A DNA stretch of 64,000 nucleotides from Leifsonia sp. Leaf336 (GTDB taxonomy: Bacteria > Actinomycetota > Actinomycetes > Actinomycetales > Microbacteriaceae). Of this stretch, positions 56,833-64,000 are shown piece by piece (the first letter of the stretch is position 1; every line of letters begins with the position of its first letter). The position numbers and the translations under genes were made by a program. Under the pieces are notes generated by a model. That model did not search any database. It saw nothing but the letters and a program-made list of their open reading frames with translations, and was not told the origin of the DNA. The stretch spans positions 1,273,427 to 1,337,426 of the forward strand of contig NZ_LMOZ01000002.1 in the NCBI RefSeq assembly GCF_001423695.1. Reading direction: 5' to 3'.

Positions 56833-57453
56833 GTGCACGCAACCATTTCGTCCGTCTCCGCGCCGTCCAAGCGCGTTCTCCGCTGGCGTGTCGTCGACAT
56901 CGTCGTCGCCAGCGTCGTGGCCGTCGCCTCCGGCGTCGTCTTCTGGGTCTGGGGTCAGGCCTACAACCCGATCTCCGGGCCGGTGACCGCGGTCCTCCCA
57001 GGCTTCCAGGGCATCCTGAACGGCCCGTGGCTGTTCGCCGGCGTGCTCACCGCGCTGATCGTCCGCAAGCCGGGCGCAGCGCTGTACGGGGAGGTCGTCG
57101 CCGCCGTGGTCTCGATGCTGATCGGCACGCAGTGGGGCTTCGCGACCCTGCTGTCGGGCGTCGTGCAGGGTCTCGGAGCCGAGATCGTGTTCGCGCTGTT
57201 CCTCTACGCGCGCTGGACGCTCGGCACCGCCCTCCTCGCGGGCGCGGCCACCGGCATCGCCGAGTCGATCCTCGACCTCCTCTACTCGTACCCCGGCGCG
57301 AAGCCCGAGTTCGCCATCGTCTACACGGTCACGACCACGATCTCCGGAGTCGTCGTCGCCGGACTGGGCTCCTGGCTGCTGGTGAAGGCGCTCGCGCGCA
57401 CCGGCGCGCTCAGCCGGTTCGCGGCGGGCCGTGAGGCGACGGGGCGCGTCTAG
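56833..57453 (+). CDS. ykoE: thiamine-precursor ECF transporter substrate-specific subunit
   Basis: 206 residues with six hydrophobic segments. YkoE-family signature: WRVVDIVVASVVAVASGVVFWVWGQ, then LNGPWLFAGVLTALIVRKPGAALYGEVVAA and GFATLLSGVVQGLGAEIVFAL. Binds hydroxymethylpyrimidine or thiamine. GTG start with AGAAGGGG eight bases upstream. First gene of the riboswitch-controlled operon; the ATPase and EcfT follow. Confidence 0.9.
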   Translation: MHATISSVSAPSKRVLRWRVVDIVVASVVAVASGVVFWVWGQAYNPISGPVTAVLPGFQGILNGPWLFAGVLTALIVRKPGAALYGEVVAAVVSMLIGTQWGFATLLSGVVQGLGAEIVFALFLYARWTLGTALLAGAATGIAESILDLLYSYPGAKPEFAIVYTVTTTISGVVVAGLGSWLLVKALARTGALSRFAAGREATGRV

Positions 57454-57477
57454 GCCGCAGGCACGGGACCTTCCCTG

Positions 57478-59025
57478 ATGTCTGACTCATCCTCTCCGAG
57501 GCCGCCGGCCCCGGTCGCCGTTCGGGTCGGCGATTGGGGTTGGCGCTACGCGGGACGCGCCGCCTGGGCCGTGAGGGGACTCACTCTCTCGGTGGAGCCG
57601 GGGGAGCGCGTGCTCCTGCTCGGCGCCTCCGGTGCGGGCAAGTCGACGGTGCTCGCCGGACTGGCCGGGGTGCTCGGCGGAGACGACGACGGCGAGACCG
57701 AAGGGTCGCTGCGCATCGACGGCCGCGCTCCCGCCGACGCGCGCGGCCGTTCAGGCCTGCTGCTGCAGGACCCCGACGCGCAGGTCATCCTCGCGCGCGT
57801 CGGCGACGACGTGGCGTTCGCGTGCGAGAACCTCGGCGTGCCCCGCGACGAGCTGTGGGCGCGCGTCCGCGCGTCGCTCGACGCGGTCGGTCTGGACCTG
57901 CCGCTCGGCCGCTCGACCGCGCAGCTGTCGGGAGGGCAGAAGCAGCGGCTCGCGCTCGCGGGCCTGCTCGCGATGCGTCCCGGACTGCTGCTGCTCGACG
58001 AGCCGACGGCGAATCTGGATCCGGAAGGCGCCCGGGAGGTGCGGGACGCGGTCGCCGAGGTGCTCGCCGCCTCCGGGGCAACAATGATCGTCGTCGAGCA
58101 CCGCGTGGCGGTCTGGCGCGACCTGGTCGACCGGGTCGTGGTCCTCGACAGCTCCGGCGGCGTCCTCGCCGATGGAGCGCCTGACGATGTGCTCGCCGAC
58201 GTGGCGGGCGAGCTGCGGCGTGCGGGCGTGTGGCTTCCCGACGAGCCTGCGCCCGAGGCGTCGTCGGTCGCGATCGGGGCCCCGCTGCTGGAGGCCCGCG
58301 ACCTCGCCGTCGGGCGCACGCCGCTGTTCTCCGGTCGCCGACGCAGGATCGGAGGGAACGGCCGACCGCGCCGACCCGATGACGCCCTCCTCGAGCATGC
58401 TCTCCCGTTCCGCACCGACCTCACGGTGGCGGAAGGCTCCGCCCTGGCGCTGACCGGGCGCAGCGGGGCCGGCAAGTCGACCCTCGCGCTCACGCTCGGC
58501 GGTCTGCTGCCGCGCCTGGGCGGAACGCTCGACGCGTCCACGGTGCTCGCGGACGGCGCCCGGACCGACCCGGGGGCGTGGCGCTCACGGGAGCTGCTGA
58601 CCCGCATCGGCAGCGTGTTCCAGAACCCGGAGCATCAGTTCCTCGCCTCCACCGTCCGCGACGAGCTCGCCGCTGGGCCGCGCGCGCTACGTCTGGCGCC
58701 CGACGAGACCGATCGGCGTGTGGCCGAGCTGCTGGAGGCGCTCGGTCTCGCCGCGTTGGCCGAGGCCAACCCGTTCACCCTCTCCGGAGGTCAGAAACGC
58801 CGGCTGTCCGTGGGAACGGCGCTCGCGACGCGCCCGCGGGTCCTCGTGCTCGACGAACCGACGTTCGGACAGGACGCGATCACCTGGCGCGGCCTCGTCG
58901 AGGTGATCGCGGCCTTGCGGGCCGACGGCCACGCGATCGTCGCCGCCACTCACGATGCAGAGTTCGCCTCCGCCGTCGGCGCGACCGGGCTCCGCGTCGA
59001 CGCGCACCAGGAGGCCGCCGCATGA
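57478..59025 (+). CDS. ykoD: ECF transporter ATPase with two fused ATP-binding domains
   Basis: 515 residues. First domain: Walker A GASGAGKS, Q-loop LLQDPDAQVI, signature LSGGQKQRLALAG, Walker B LLLLDEPTANLD. Second: Walker A GRSGAGKS, signature LSGGQKRRLSVG, Walker B VLVLDEPTFGQD. The linker (GRTPLFSGRRRRIGGNGRPRR) is basic and low-complexity. Powers thiamine-precursor import with YkoE and YkoC. Stop overlaps the ykoC ATG (ATGA). Confidence 0.93.
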   Translation: MSDSSSPRPPAPVAVRVGDWGWRYAGRAAWAVRGLTLSVEPGERVLLLGASGAGKSTVLAGLAGVLGGDDDGETEGSLRIDGRAPADARGRSGLLLQDPDAQVILARVGDDVAFACENLGVPRDELWARVRASLDAVGLDLPLGRSTAQLSGGQKQRLALAGLLAMRPGLLLLDEPTANLDPEGAREVRDAVAEVLAASGATMIVVEHRVAVWRDLVDRVVVLDSSGGVLADGAPDDVLADVAGELRRAGVWLPDEPAPEASSVAIGAPLLEARDLAVGRTPLFSGRRRRIGGNGRPRRPDDALLEHALPFRTDLTVAEGSALALTGRSGAGKSTLALTLGGLLPRLGGTLDASTVLADGARTDPGAWRSRELLTRIGSVFQNPEHQFLASTVRDELAAGPRALRLAPDETDRRVAELLEALGLAALAEANPFTLSGGQKRRLSVGTALATRPRVLVLDEPTFGQDAITWRGLVEVIAALRADGHAIVAATHDAEFASAVGATGLRVDAHQEAAA

Positions 59026-59801
59026 CCATCGCCGAACCCGTCCGCAGCGGGCCGCTCGCCACGCTCAACCCGGTCTCGAAGCTCGGCGCGGCTCTCATCG
59101 TGACGGCCGTGCTCCTCGTGTCGATCGATCCGGTGTCGGCGGGGGTGGCCCTCGCACTGGAGGCCGTGCTGCTGTGCTTCGCCGGCATCCCGGCCCCTGT
59201 TCTGCTCGTGCGGACGGCCCCTGTCCTGATCGCGGCGCCCCTCGCCGCACTGACGACGGTGCTCTACGGCCGTACGAGCGGCACGGTGTATCTGCAGTGG
59301 TGGGCGATCGAAGTCAGCACCGGCTCGCTGCAGCTGGGGCTCGCCACGCTGCTGCGTGTCCTGGCGATCGGGCTGCCCGCAGTCCTGCTCTTCGTCACGA
59401 TCGACCCGACCGACCTGGCGGACGGCCTGGCGCAGATCCTGAAGCTGCCGGCGCGCTTCGTGGTCGGCGCCCTCGCGGGCCTCCGCCTGGTCGGTCTGTT
59501 CATCGACGATTGGCGGGCGCTGTCCCTGGCGAGGAGGGCGCGCGGCGTAGCGGAGTCGGGCGCGTTCCGCCGGTTCCTCGGCCAGGCGTTCGCGCTCTTC
59601 GTGCTGTCCATCCGGCGCGGCTCGAAGCTGGCGACGGCGATGGAGGCCCGGGGGTTCGGCGCGACGACCCAGCGGACCTGGGCGCGTCCGTCGGTGTTCC
59701 GCGCCCGCGACTGGGCGGCGCTGGCCGTCGCCGTGGTCGTGGCGGGAACGGCCGCGAGCGTCGCGATCGCAGTGGGGAGCTGGAATGTCCTGGGGTCCTG
59801 A
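59022..59801 (+). CDS. ykoC: ECF transporter T component
   Basis: 259 residues, CbiQ/EcfT family, about five TMs. Coupling-helix signatures LSLARRARGVAE and MEARGFGATTQR (the two A-R-G motifs) contact the ATPase. Starts with LNPVSKLGAALIVTAVLLVS. ATG overlaps the ykoD stop. Third subunit of the transporter; its end overlaps the following kinase-like gene by 17 bases. Confidence 0.92.
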   Translation: MTIAEPVRSGPLATLNPVSKLGAALIVTAVLLVSIDPVSAGVALALEAVLLCFAGIPAPVLLVRTAPVLIAAPLAALTTVLYGRTSGTVYLQWWAIEVSTGSLQLGLATLLRVLAIGLPAVLLFVTIDPTDLADGLAQILKLPARFVVGALAGLRLVGLFIDDWRALSLARRARGVAESGAFRRFLGQAFALFVLSIRRGSKLATAMEARGFGATTQRTWARPSVFRARDWAALAVAVVVAGTAASVAIAVGSWNVLGS

Positions 59802-60414
59802 CGCGGCACACGGCCTGGAGGCCGTGCTCGCCGCGGTCGCCGCCGCCGCGGTCTCCGCGGGTGGCGGCGCCCCTGTGGTGCTGATCGACGGGCCGAGCGG
59901 CGCGGGCAAGAGCTCGCTCGCCGATCTGCTCCTGTCGCGCTGGCCGGGCGACGTGGCACCGCGGATCGTCCGGATGGACGACCTCTATCCGGGCTGGGAC
60001 GGGCTCGACGCCGCCAGCGACGCGCTGCACGCCGAACTGCTCGAGCCGCTCGCGACCTCCGGGCGTGGTCGGTGGCGGCGCTGGGACTGGGCGGGCGATC
60101 GCCCCGCCGAGTGGCACGAGGTGAGCGGGCCGGCGCCCGTCGTTGTCGAGGGCTGCGGAACGCTGGCCGGAGCGAACGTGCGCTGGGCGCACCTGGCGCT
60201 CTGGCTGGACGCGGATGACGAGCTGCGCAAGGCGCGCGCGCTCGATCGGGACGGCGCGACCTTCGCGTCGCACTGGGACCTGTGGCAGTCGGAGTTCGAG
60301 CGCTACCTCGACCGGGAGGATCCGCGCGCGAACGCCGACCTGGTGCTCGACGTGACCGACTGGCCGATCGCGTCTGCACCCCGGGATGCGACCGGGACTA
60401 CGGTGGTGTCATGA
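59785..60414 (+). CDS. P-loop kinase-like protein coupled to the thiamine transporter
   Basis: 209 residues. Walker A IDGPSGAGKSSLADLLL and a Walker-B-like VVVEGCGTL, with a WDWAGDRPAEWHEV loop, resemble uridine kinase / (d)NK fold proteins, but no lid motif is assigned. ATG 59785 lies inside ykoC, 17 bases before its stop, so translation is tied to the transporter. The substrate could be related to thiamine import, which is inference from position alone. Stop overlaps the next ATG (ATGA). Confidence 0.78.
   Translation: MSWGPDAAHGLEAVLAAVAAAAVSAGGGAPVVLIDGPSGAGKSSLADLLLSRWPGDVAPRIVRMDDLYPGWDGLDAASDALHAELLEPLATSGRGRWRRWDWAGDRPAEWHEVSGPAPVVVEGCGTLAGANVRWAHLALWLDADDELRKARALDRDGATFASHWDLWQSEFERYLDREDPRANADLVLDVTDWPIASAPRDATGTTVVS
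60399..60404 (+). promoter_or_regulatory. internal -10 element before the 88-residue gene
   Basis: TACGGT at 60399-60404, predicted +1 exactly on ATG 60411, giving the last gene a second, leaderless source of mRNA. Confidence 0.5.
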
Positions 60415-60677
60415 GCGAGACACCCCACTCGGACCCCGAATACATCGTCGAGTACGCCGACGGCCCGCTGGTAGGAACCGCGGAACGACGGTACCTGGTC
60501 GGCGGAGTCGTCGACGAGCGCATCGGCGCCGTCGCTGCGGTCGAAGGCCTCGAGTCCGTGTTCTGGTACGTCGCGGGCCAGGAGCGCGTCGTGAACGGCG
60601 AACGTCACGTCGAATACCATTTCGACGCGCAGGACAGCGACCCCGTCGAAGCGGAGAAGGACGAAGAGTCGCTCTGA
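60411..60677 (+). CDS. small acidic hypothetical protein
   Basis: 88 residues, strongly acidic, no cysteine, no membrane segment (EYIVEYADGPLVGTAERRYL, ERHVEYHFDAQDSDPVEAE). A beta-rich small domain is likely; similar proteins are conserved hypotheticals as far as I know. The ATG overlaps the upstream kinase-like stop and also lies on a predicted transcription start. Ends just before a strong bidirectional terminator. Confidence 0.7.
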   Translation: MSETPHSDPEYIVEYADGPLVGTAERRYLVGGVVDERIGAVAAVEGLESVFWYVAGQERVVNGERHVEYHFDAQDSDPVEAEKDEESL

Positions 60678-60689
60678 CCTCCACGTGAC

Positions 60690-60722
60690 GGTGCCCCGGG
60701 CGTCGCTGACGCCTGGGGCACC
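60690..60722. terminator. bidirectional terminator between convergent genes
   Basis: Left arm 60690-60704 pairs with right arm 60708-60722 over 15 positions (one G-T wobble), loop GCT. No long T run, but it sits exactly between two convergent genes. Confidence 0.75.
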
Positions 60723-60744
60723 TGCGGGTCACGGTCTCGCGCCG

Positions 60745-63264
60745 TCAGTCCTGCGCTTCTCCGGACCGACGCCGTGCGATGACCGCGATTCCGGTACCGG
60801 CTATCGCGAGGAGCGCGGCCATCGGCACCAGCACGGTCGGGAGGCTGCTCCCGGTGTCGGCGAGCGGCGGGTTCGGTGCGGCAGGCAGGTTCGGAGCCGC
60901 CGGGATGGCGATGTCGACCACGGCTTCGGACTCCTCGGACGAGATGCTCGTGCCGGAGGGGTCGGTCGCGTCAGCCGTCGCGCGGTTGCTGATCCTCCCC
61001 GCTGCGATGTCGGCGTCGGTCACCTGGTAGTCGGCCGTGCAGGTCAGCGAGGCACCTGCCGCCAAGCTGCTCGTAGCCGGGCACACCACCGTGAGCGGGC
61101 CTCCCGTGCCGGTGAAGTCCTGTTCGGCGATGGCGATGCCGTCGAGCGTCACATTGCCGCTGTTGGTCACGAGGAACGAGTAGGCGATCCTCTGGCTCGC
61201 CGAGGAGAGCCGGGACGGAGTCGCGGTCTTCTCGAGCGTCAGCGCGGGCGTCGCCGGAATCGTGACCGTGACGGTCGAGTCGGGCGAGGCGACGTCTCCG
61301 CCGGCCGGGTCGAAGCCCGTCGCGACTGCGGAGTTGTCGATTTGTCCGGCGTCGGCGTCCGCCTGCGTCAGCTCATAGGAAGCGGTGCAGGTGACGCTGG
61401 AACCGGGAGCGAGCGAGGCGGCATTCACGGGGCACGTGGCCACTGGCGCCGGACCGCTCCCGGTGAACGCGCTCTCGGTGATGGCTACACCGGTGATCGG
61501 AACATTGCCGGTGTTCTCGACCAGGAACGAGTACGTGACCATCGCACCGGGCCCGCTGGCCGTGGCGTGGTCGACGGATTTGGTGAGGCTCAGCGCAGGC
61601 GCTGCTGTGACAGCGACCGCAGCGGTCGCGTCCGGGCTCGTGACCGTGCCGTCGAGCGCGTCCTGGGCCGTGGCCATTGCCGTGTTGCTGATCGAGGGAG
61701 TGTTCACATCCGCCGCCGTGACGACGTAGCTCGCGGTGCACTGCGTGCTCTCGGTGGGAGCGAGCGTCGCGGCCGGGCACGTCGGCACCGGAGGCGTTCC
61801 CGTTCCCGTGAACGCCGTCTCGGCTACGTCGATGCCGGACAGAGTCGTGTTGCCGCTGTTCGTCACGGTGTAGGTGTAGTCGATGGTATCGCCCGCCGCC
61901 GCGACGGTCGTGGGGTTAGCCTCCTTGGTCAGTGTGAGGGCAGGCGCGCGCGCAGCGTTCGTGAATGTGCAGACGACGGAGGGCGCCTCTCCGGCCAAAG
62001 GATCGAGGTTGAAGCTGACGCTCGTTCCTGAACCGGTTATCGGGAACTCCGGATTCGCGGGGTTGACCGTATCGATGCAGCTGTAGGTGGTCAGGTATCG
62101 CGACAAGTCCGTCGTGCCCGCCGCCGTCTCCGTCGCTGTGTAAGTGTCGTCGAAGCGTGCGAGGGCCGGACCGGCTTGAACAATGCGTCCGGCGGCCGTC
62201 TGCTGGAGGCCGGTGGCACTTCCCACGGTGGTGGCCGTCGCGGGGAAACTCACCGTCGGACCCGTGACGTCGAGGGTGAACTGGTCGGTCGGGTTGACGC
62301 GCGAGACGACGTTCTTCTGTGCGCTCACGGTCGGAGGGAAGGCGCAGCTCGCCAAGTCGAGGAGACCCCGCCCCGTCGGGCCCGCCAGGGCGATCGGCAG
62401 AGGTGTGAGGGCGCCTCGAGCGGTGCCCGTTCCGGGATCGATCGAGAATACTCCGCTGGTTCCGCCCTGACTGAGGTAGAGCGTTCCGGTGCCGTCGAAT
62501 GCTATGCCGTTGACCGCCACGCCCCCGGGGACCGAGAAGTCGCTCAGGGTGGACGGCGTGAGGGCTGCGGCCCCAGCGCTGGCCCGAGGCAGCGGTCCAG
62601 AAATCGCCTCGAGAGTCCCGTCGGTCGTGGAGGACGTAACGATGTAGAGATTGCCTCCGCCGTCGAAGGCGATATCGCCATTGGCTTGACCTGCCACGTA
62701 CGGCCAGCTGACCAACGGTGAAGGGTCGATGAGTTGGTTGGTCGTCGTGTCGTAGCCCCAGAGGTGCGCGTCAGCGGTCGCAGATCCGACATTGCCGAAG
62801 TAGTAGATGCCGGTGGTCGGGTCGATGGCACCGACCGTGACTGCCGCACCGGGTGCAGGCAGCCCTGGAACCGTCGACCAGGACCCGCTCGCCGCGTCGT
62901 ACTGCTGGATCACCGTCCCGGTGTCCGACGCGCTGTATGCCGCAGCGCCTCCTGGAGCGATGCCCAAGCCGTTCGGGTTCACACCGGAGGTGGTGCTGGT
63001 CGACTCGTTCGAGGCGTTGAGCTGTGCTGCGCCGAGCGATGAGCCGTCGATGCTCAGCAGATCCTGGACGTCGGGAGCGCCCGCCACCCCGGGAACGTGG
63101 CCGTAGATGGAGGTCCCGGAGCAATTGAGCACGCCGGCGGCGTCAGCCGGGGTCTGCCCGCCTGACCATGTCGTGACGGCGGCGGAAAGCAGGAGGGCGA
63201 GGGCGACGGGGAGGGACAGCCTCGAATGTGTTGATCGTCTGCGATCGTGTGCGGAAGAATACAT
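60745..63264 (-). CDS. LAxTG-anchored surface protein with three DUF11-type repeats
   Basis: 839 residues from ATG 63264. Signal peptide (LSLPVALALLLSAAVTTWSG), then about 380 residues of NHL/beta-propeller-like stalk (IAFDGGGNLYIVTSS, IAFDGTGTLYLSQGG), a SpaA/prealbumin-like transition (SCIDTVNPANPEF), then three DUF11-type repeats of about 120 residues, each with LTLTKxA ... YTVTNSGN ... CPA ... TCTASY ... DNSAVATGFDPxG. C-terminus LADTG, hydrophobic helix, RRR: a class-E sortase LAxTG signal. GAGGTGA just upstream supports ATG 63264; GTG 63270 would sit in that site. Covalently wall-anchored adhesin or wall component, partner unknown. Confidence 0.83.
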   Translation of the reverse strand: MYSSAHDRRRSTHSRLSLPVALALLLSAAVTTWSGGQTPADAAGVLNCSGTSIYGHVPGVAGAPDVQDLLSIDGSSLGAAQLNASNESTSTTSGVNPNGLGIAPGGAAAYSASDTGTVIQQYDAASGSWSTVPGLPAPGAAVTVGAIDPTTGIYYFGNVGSATADAHLWGYDTTTNQLIDPSPLVSWPYVAGQANGDIAFDGGGNLYIVTSSTTDGTLEAISGPLPRASAGAAALTPSTLSDFSVPGGVAVNGIAFDGTGTLYLSQGGTSGVFSIDPGTGTARGALTPLPIALAGPTGRGLLDLASCAFPPTVSAQKNVVSRVNPTDQFTLDVTGPTVSFPATATTVGSATGLQQTAAGRIVQAGPALARFDDTYTATETAAGTTDLSRYLTTYSCIDTVNPANPEFPITGSGTSVSFNLDPLAGEAPSVVCTFTNAARAPALTLTKEANPTTVAAAGDTIDYTYTVTNSGNTTLSGIDVAETAFTGTGTPPVPTCPAATLAPTESTQCTASYVVTAADVNTPSISNTAMATAQDALDGTVTSPDATAAVAVTAAPALSLTKSVDHATASGPGAMVTYSFLVENTGNVPITGVAITESAFTGSGPAPVATCPVNAASLAPGSSVTCTASYELTQADADAGQIDNSAVATGFDPAGGDVASPDSTVTVTIPATPALTLEKTATPSRLSSASQRIAYSFLVTNSGNVTLDGIAIAEQDFTGTGGPLTVVCPATSSLAAGASLTCTADYQVTDADIAAGRISNRATADATDPSGTSISSEESEAVVDIAIPAAPNLPAAPNPPLADTGSSLPTVLVPMAALLAIAGTGIAVIARRRSGEAQD

Positions 63265-63335
63265 CTTCACCTCATCTGGTGTCGGGAGAGTGTCTCGGCT
63301 CCGGGGGCTGGATCCCGGAGCCGAGTCGGTGGAGG

Positions 63336-64000
63336 TCAGTTCGTTCGCTTGTTGGTGCGGCGGCGGATGATGACGATCACGATCAGGCCGAGTCCTGCGA
63401 GCACGAGAAGCCCTGCGAGCGGCGCGAGCCAGCTCGGGAAGGTGCCGCCGGTCTCTGCCAGAGAACCGTCCGCCGCAGGCGGTGCAGGAGGCGCCGTGGC
63501 TGCGGCTGCGCTCGTCACGATCGCGCTGGACTCAGTCGACGTGACGCTCGTGCCAGTGGGGTCGACTCCGGTTGCGTCGGCCGTATTCGTGATGCTTCCC
63601 GCTGCGAAATCGTCGTCCGTCGTCTGGTAGTCGGCGGTGCACGTCAGTGATTGTCCGGCGGCCAGGGTCGTGTCAGCCGGGCAGGTCAGTGTCAGCGAGG
63701 TACCTGTTCCTGAGAAGCTCTGCTCTGCGACGGCCACGTCGGTGAGGGTGACGTTGCCGGTGTTGGTCACCGTGAATGTGTAGGTGATCACCTGGCCGGC
63801 TGCGCTGATCGTGGCAGTGTTGGCGGTTTTGTTGAGGGCGAGTGCGGGTGTGGGTGGGGTGGGGAGGGTGACGGTGGAGTTGTTGCTGGTGACGGTGTTG
63901 TTGTCGGGGTCGTTTCCGGTGGCGACGGCGGTGTTGTCGATGTGTCCGGCGTCGATGTCGGCTTGGGTGAGGGTGTAGGGGGCGGTGCAGATGGTGCTGT
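63336..64000 (-). CDS. second LAxTG-anchored DUF11-type protein, 5' end beyond window
   Basis: Open to the right window edge; 221 residues visible, the C-terminus. One full DUF11-type repeat (ITYTFTVTNTGNVTLTDVAV, TCPADTTLAAGQSLTCTADY, ADATGVDPTGTSVTS) and most of another, then LAETGGTFPSWLAPLAGLLV and IIRRRTNKRTN, a sortase-E anchor. Paralogue of the preceding gene, 65 bases apart on the same strand, so probably an operon of surface proteins. Base composition shifts sharply upstream of about 63835. Translation is supported over the whole visible part; the start is off the window. Confidence 0.82.
   Translation of the reverse strand, partial: STICTAPYTLTQADIDAGHIDNTAVATGNDPDNNTVTSNNSTVTLPTPPTPALALNKTANTATISAAGQVITYTFTVTNTGNVTLTDVAVAEQSFSGTGTSLTLTCPADTTLAAGQSLTCTADYQTTDDDFAAGSITNTADATGVDPTGTSVTSTESSAIVTSAAAATAPPAPPAADGSLAETGGTFPSWLAPLAGLLVLAGLGLIVIVIIRRRTNKRTN

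Overview
The window is a continuous stretch of high-GC (roughly 70 percent), densely packed chromosome from an actinobacterium. Gene order at the left end (DUF2469 - yraN - comM - dprA - xerC - M23 peptidase - rpsB - tsf - pyrH - frr - cdsA - DivIVA-repeat protein) is the classic actinobacterial order. Protein sequences, GTG starts, short intergenic gaps, sortase-E-type LAxTG anchors and the overall gene set suggest a Microbacteriaceae member (Leifsonia-like). The family placement is inference; I cannot search databases. I saw no IS element, prophage, CRISPR array, tRNA or rRNA, and no gap over 300 bases without a gene.

Region by region: 1-4711 holds DNA uptake and recombination genes (yraN, comM, dprA, xerC) in overlapping order. 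4696-7007 has an M23 peptidase and a sugar-porter MFS gene between xerC and rpsB. 7288-12100 is the translation and lipid block (rpsB, tsf, pyrH, frr, cdsA) ending in a four-motif DivIVA-repeat protein. 12172-22182 mixes envelope genes with small proteins; its centrepiece is a 1020-residue coiled-coil protein (complement of 15110-18172) with a DivIVA-like head and about 60 uninterrupted 11-residue repeats, apparently co-oriented with an AI-2E-family membrane protein. 22247-31789 is alpha-glucan metabolism (glgB, glgE, glgP, glgX), with glgE-glgB divergent from glgP as in Mycobacterium. 31837-36556 holds a cysteine desulfurase, mnmA and ligA. 36713-39892 has two exported hydrolases. 39937-43297 is gatCAB. 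43294-56635 is a run of small metabolic genes, a YidC paralogue, dinB and a membrane-anchored EEP-family hydrolase. 56695-60677 is a TPP-riboswitch-controlled ECF transporter operon (ykoE-ykoD-ykoC) with two extra translationally coupled genes. 60745-64000 carries two cell-wall-anchored DUF11-type repeat proteins, the second cut off by the window edge.

Two patterns stand out. First, many genes have a TANNNT-type -10 hexamer placed so that the predicted transcription start falls on, or within a few bases of, the start codon, often overlapping the stop codon of the gene before: a strong signature of leaderless transcription. Second, the giant hendecad protein is a candidate polar scaffold in an organism not expected to make hyphae; its repeat array shows fresh 66-bp duplication at the DNA level.
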